Below, piece after piece: positions 5,595 to 8,483 of a stretch of DNA of 8,483 nt; positions within the stretch are counted from its first letter, which is position 1; each line of letters starts with the position of its first letter. The position numbers and the translations under genes were made by a program. Where the stretch lies: NCBI GenBank assembly GCA_937911235.1, contig CALDPN010000120.1:1-8483 (forward strand). Reading direction: 5' to 3'. The notes beneath the pieces were generated by a model that had not been told where the DNA came from, did not search any database, and was given only the letters and a program-made list of their open reading frames with translations. Origin of the DNA: an uncultured Bacteroidales bacterium. GTDB taxonomy: Bacteria; Bacteroidota; Bacteroidia; Bacteroidales; Paludibacteraceae.

Positions 5595-6323
5595 ACTTTT
5601 TTCAATCCCATCCACCACTATTTGTCTGATGCCTTCAATTTGCTCGTCTCTGTGTTCTGGGTCTTCGTGAAGCATAATAGGTTTGTGAATTTTCATTGAA
5701 AGTTTACCAGGGATTGGGTATTTGCGAGTAGTAGGCCAAACATTGAATGCTCCAGAAATGCTCACAGGCACGATAGGCAAGTTCATTTCTGTTGCAATTT
5801 TAAATGCGCCACGTTTAAATTTGTTGGTTTCGCCAGTTTTGGTACGAGTACCTTCAGGGAAAATCACTACAGAAACACCGTTGGTAAGTGTTTTTTTCGC
5901 TTCTTCCACACTGTGAAGAGCTTGTTTCATTGCTTTTCTATTGATGAAAATGAATCCTGCAGCCTTGCAAGCAGCACCCACAAATGGTATTTTACGAATT
6001 TCTTCTTTCATCACCCATTTAAACGATCTGCCGATGAAACCATAGATAATGAAAATATCATACAAACTAGTGTGGTTTGCTGCAAATACGTATGATTGAC
6101 CTTTTTCAAGGTTTTCCTTTCCTTCTACTTTCACGGTGCTAAAAATGAGAGCGCACATGAGTCTTGACCATATCATACCAGGATAGTATCCCCATTTCTT
6201 GTGGTCGCCAATGGTGCAACCTATAAGGGTAGAAATGGCAGTAAGAAATGTGAATAATAGCGCCAATGGCAAGCCGATAAATATGATATAAATAAGCCAA
6301 AAGATTTTAAGGATTGGATTCAT
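5592..6323 (-). CDS. plsC: 1-acyl-sn-glycerol-3-phosphate acyltransferase
   Basis: This enzyme acylates lysophosphatidic acid to phosphatidic acid at the inner membrane, the second acylation of phospholipid synthesis. The 243-residue protein has N-terminal hydrophobic segments (about 5-35). The four family motifs follow in order: NHTSLYD (83-89) with the catalytic H84-x4-D89 pair, GFIFINRK (123-130) with the phosphate-binding arginine, FPEGTR (155-160), and LPIVPVSI (182-189). Length and motif spacing are normal. The ATG at 6323 is 38 bases downstream of a perfect TAnnTTTG element. It is divergent from rpoN and precedes the OmpA-family gene on the same strand; the C-terminal codon context runs into a heptamer repeat that supplies the stop codon. 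Other lysophospholipid acyltransferases share these motifs, so acyl-acceptor specificity is inferred. Confidence 0.92.
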   Translation of the reverse strand: MNPILKIFWLIYIIFIGLPLALLFTFLTAISTLIGCTIGDHKKWGYYPGMIWSRLMCALIFSTVKVEGKENLEKGQSYVFAANHTSLYDIFIIYGFIGRSFKWVMKEEIRKIPFVGAACKAAGFIFINRKAMKQALHSVEEAKKTLTNGVSVVIFPEGTRTKTGETNKFKRGAFKIATEMNLPIVPVSISGAFNVWPTTRKYPIPGKLSMKIHKPIMLHEDPEHRDEQIEGIRQIVVDGIEKS

Positions 6324-6357
6324 ATTATTTTATATTTAGTTGATTAACAATTCTTAA

Positions 6358-6375
6358 TATGCAAATATATGCATT
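6358..6375 (-). promoter_or_regulatory. plsC -7 element inside an ARG-box-like palindrome
   Basis: The plus strand reads TATGCAAATATATGCATT. Its ATGCA/TGCAT arms and 6-bp core match the layout of the palindromes upstream of argR, with 15 of 18 positions identical to 1742-1759. Read on the minus strand, the core TGCATATATTTGCA differs by one base from TGCATATTTTTGCA at 1705-1692. In both, a perfect -7 element (here TATATTTG, 6369-6362) falls at the same place. It lies 34 bases from the plsC ATG and 66 from the rpoN ATG, so it could act on either gene. A plain promoter with an accidental palindrome is the alternative. Confidence 0.45.
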
Positions 6376-6441
6376 TTTTCCCATAGGGTGAGTTTTAGTT
6401 TTAGAAAAAAGTATTAATTTAGCGAAAATATTATCTCTTTT

Positions 6442-7923
6442 ATGTCTCAAAAACAGTTACAAGTACAAAAACAGACTCTTAATATCTCGCCACAGCAACT
6501 TATGTTGGTGAGCATGCTTACCTGTAATGTAGAGGAGATGGAGGAGAAAATTAAGAAGGAATTGGAGGAAAATCCTGCTCTTGAAAAATCTGATGTAAAT
6601 GACAATCTAAAATCTTCTGCAGAGGGTGAATCATACGGGGAAAATGATGATTATTATGGTACAGACTCGGAGTCAAAAGTAGGAGAAAACTACGATGAAA
6701 TGGGCGATTTTTCTTCTTCCGATGCCGATATGTACGACGATTATTCTTCAGATAGTGGATACTCAGACGGAGGTTATAGTCCTCAAACAAATCTCACAGA
6801 AGAAACATCATTTACAGACTCTCTTTTAGAGCAAATTGAGTATCAAAATCTGCCAAAAATCACAAGAGCCCTTTGTGAATATATCATAGGAAATTTGGAT
6901 GAATCTGGTTATCTAATGCAAGAAGTGGCACAGATGACAGAGGATTTGAATATAAAAATGGGTCTGCAAATCACTGAAACTCAGATGTATGAGGCTTTGC
7001 TAGTGGTGCAAAGTCTAGACCCTGCAGGAGTGGGTGCACGCGATTTGGGCGAGTGTCTTCTTATTCAACTTCAAAGAAAAGACGAGTGTGAGTTGGTAGA
7101 CAATGCCATTATGATAGTGGAGGAAGCGTTAGACGAATTTAAATCTAGACAGATAGATAAAATCATTAAGAAAACAGGGCTCACAAAGATACAAGTGAAA
7201 GATGCAGTTTCTCTCATCTCACGCTTAAGTCCCAAACCAGCAAATGGTTATGCTTCTGGTGGAATACTAAAAAATGAGTCTGTAATACCAGATTTTATAT
7301 ACGACAGTGAAACTGGAGAACTCTCTCTAAACAATAGAGAAATCCCTACCTTAAAGGTGTCTCAGGAATACATTGATATGCTGGAGGATTTCAAAAACAA
7401 TGAGAAAAATCGCACTCGCAAGATGAAAGATTCTATTCAGTTTACTAAACAGAAGTTGGAGAGAGCAAAAAAATTTATCGAAGCAGTAAGGCAAAGGGAG
7501 CATACTCTGCTTTCTGTGATGCAAACTATTATAGACTTTCAACTAGCATTTTTTAAAGAGGAAGATGAGGTAAATTTAAACCCTCTTACCATGAGGCAAG
7601 TGTCGGAAAAAGCTGGTTGTGATATTTCTACTGTTTCAAGGGTGGTTTCTAGTAAATACATCCAAACAAATGCAGGAATTTACTCACTCAAAGAGTTCTT
7701 TTCTGCTGGTTTCATCGATAAATCTGGCGAAGATGTATCTAGTAGAAAAGTGAAAGTGATTATAAAAGAAATCATTGATGCAGAAGATAAAACTAAGCCA
7801 CTTTCCGATGGTGCAATCTCAAAAAAACTTGCAGAAAGAGGTATGAATGTGGCACGTAGAACAGTGGCAAAATATAGAGAGCAATTGTCTATTCCAGTAG
7901 GTAGAATAAGAAAAGATTTATGA
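6442..7923 (+). CDS. rpoN: RNA polymerase sigma-54 factor
   Basis: Sigma-54 directs RNA polymerase to -24/-12 promoters and needs AAA+ enhancer-binding activators to open them. The 493-residue protein has the glutamine/leucine-rich activator-interacting region I (about 1-50: QLQVQKQTLNISPQQL, then ELEENPALE). An acidic, Ser/Asp/Tyr-rich region II follows (about 50-115). The core-binding domain includes LDPAGVGARDLGECLLIQL (192-210). The DNA-binding domain has a helix-turn-helix around 385-410 (VSEKAGCDISTVSRVV) and the diagnostic RpoN box ARRTVAKYRE (471-480). All parts expected for function are present and the length is normal. The ATG at 6442 gives the usual N-terminus. No activator gene or -24/-12 promoter was recognised in this window. 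The downstream dehydrogenase overlaps its stop codon by four bases, indicating translational coupling. Confidence 0.97.
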   Translation: MSQKQLQVQKQTLNISPQQLMLVSMLTCNVEEMEEKIKKELEENPALEKSDVNDNLKSSAEGESYGENDDYYGTDSESKVGENYDEMGDFSSSDADMYDDYSSDSGYSDGGYSPQTNLTEETSFTDSLLEQIEYQNLPKITRALCEYIIGNLDESGYLMQEVAQMTEDLNIKMGLQITETQMYEALLVVQSLDPAGVGARDLGECLLIQLQRKDECELVDNAIMIVEEALDEFKSRQIDKIIKKTGLTKIQVKDAVSLISRLSPKPANGYASGGILKNESVIPDFIYDSETGELSLNNREIPTLKVSQEYIDMLEDFKNNEKNRTRKMKDSIQFTKQKLERAKKFIEAVRQREHTLLSVMQTIIDFQLAFFKEEDEVNLNPLTMRQVSEKAGCDISTVSRVVSSKYIQTNAGIYSLKEFFSAGFIDKSGEDVSSRKVKVIIKEIIDAEDKTKPLSDGAISKKLAERGMNVARRTVAKYREQLSIPVGRIRKDL

Positions 7924-8483
7924 TTAAAGTATTAGTTTCACACAGTTTGTACCCTGAGTCTTTTGCAGGTTTTCCAGAAGATTATCATGTAATAAGACCT
8001 GAAAAGGGAAGTTTTACATATTATGAGTTGCTAGAAAAGATAGAAGATGTAGATGCTTTTATACCAATGTTTGACTTAAAAGTGCCTGCGGAACTAATAA
8101 AAAAGAGCAAAAATCTAAAAATCATATCAAATGTAGGCGTTGGATACAATAATATTGATATAAAAACTGCCAAAGAACATAACACAATCGTTTGCAATAC
8201 TCCAACTCCTGTGACCGAACCTACCGCAGAATTGGCAATGACGCTTATGGGAAGCATTGCAAGAGGATTGGTTTTGAGTGACAGAAAAGTGCGAAATTCT
8301 TCGGTGAAATGGGGCGTTTTGGAAAATATCGGTCGCGGATTGTATGGCAAGACTCTTGGCATAGTAGGCATGGGGAGAATAGGGCAGGCTACTGCAAGAA
8401 GAGCCGTTGCCTCTGGCATGAAGGTGGTGTATTTTAGCAGAAATAGAGTATCAAAAGAGGTGGAAGAAATGTACGATGCAGAG
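7920..8483 (+). CDS. D-2-hydroxyacid dehydrogenase, 3' end outside window
   Basis: An open frame starts at the ATG that overlaps the rpoN stop (ATGA) and runs 188 codons to the window edge without a stop; the family is usually 310-330 residues. The product has the N-terminal substrate-domain motif NVGVGYNNID (71-80), the PTPVTEPTAELAMTLM helix typical of the family (95-110), and the NAD-binding GIVGMGRIG (147-155) with the G-x-G-x2-G fingerprint at 150-155. These motifs fit NAD(P)-dependent reductases such as glyoxylate/hydroxypyruvate reductase or D-glycerate dehydrogenase. The catalytic Arg, Glu and His lie in the missing C-terminal part, so substrate cannot be narrowed. The start is firm because it gives the expected first beta strand (MIKVLVS) and the tight coupling to rpoN. 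Confidence 0.9.
   Translation, partial: MIKVLVSHSLYPESFAGFPEDYHVIRPEKGSFTYYELLEKIEDVDAFIPMFDLKVPAELIKKSKNLKIISNVGVGYNNIDIKTAKEHNTIVCNTPTPVTEPTAELAMTLMGSIARGLVLSDRKVRNSSVKWGVLENIGRGLYGKTLGIVGMGRIGQATARRAVASGMKVVYFSRNRVSKEVEEMYDAE

Noticed and set aside
6324..6441. A clear rpoN promoter or a -24/-12 site in the plsC-rpoN gap
   Set aside because: Only degenerate matches (TATATTTA, TAATTTAG) are present on the plus strand and no TGGC-N8-TGC pattern was found.
8021..8419. 132-codon minus-strand open frame
   Set aside because: It is fully antisense to the dehydrogenase, whose motifs are unmistakable on the plus strand.
1..8483. Defence system, mobile element or other novel multi-gene system
   Set aside because: All genes fall in known housekeeping or metabolic families; no transposase, integrase, nuclease module, toxin pair or CRISPR repeats were seen.

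Overview
The window reads as a chromosomal segment of a low-GC Bacteroidota, most likely Bacteroidales. The evidence is an argR gene paired with the acyltransferase that heads the Bacteroidales arginine cluster, a PorE-like TPR/beta-propeller/OmpA protein, a membrane-anchored helix-hairpin-helix protein with the 'FTKGERRG' start, TAnnTTTG-type -7 promoter elements, and A-rich rather than strong Shine-Dalgarno leaders before most genes. This is housekeeping and metabolic DNA. I see no rRNA, tRNA, CRISPR array, insertion sequence, integrase or phage gene, and no convincing new multi-gene system.

Left part, minus strand (1-1658): argR, then a GNAT acyltransferase that is probably the first arginine-biosynthesis enzyme, then a 29-codon remnant matching only the very end of NusG, then complete rplK (L11). 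At the left edge is the start of what looks like the L1-binding operator that precedes rplA. In related genomes the acyltransferase is followed by argG/argC/argD, and rplK follows a full-length nusG. Here the two neighbourhoods are fused about 10-20 bases after the acyltransferase stop codon. It is either a real rearrangement or an assembly chimera, and it is the most unusual thing in the window.

Middle part: a 260-bp divergent intergenic region (1659-1918) carries palindromes with ARG-box geometry and -7 elements. It separates argR from a plus-strand pair: an 11-helix sodium-coupled amino-acid transporter (NSS/SNF family) and the helix-hairpin-helix protein. The latter has a palindromic repeat element built into its linker coding sequence. 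These genes converge, with 13 bases between stops, on a minus-strand pair: plsC (phosphatidic acid synthesis) followed by the exported PorE-like protein. A 7-bp tandem repeat covers the plsC stop codon.

Right part, plus strand: rpoN (sigma-54) is divergent from plsC across 118 bp. That gap contains a second copy of the ARG-box-like palindrome, again laid over a -7 element. rpoN overlaps by four bases (ATGA) a D-2-hydroxyacid dehydrogenase gene that runs off the right edge.

All family assignments come from reading the sequence and from recalled family features; no database search was run.
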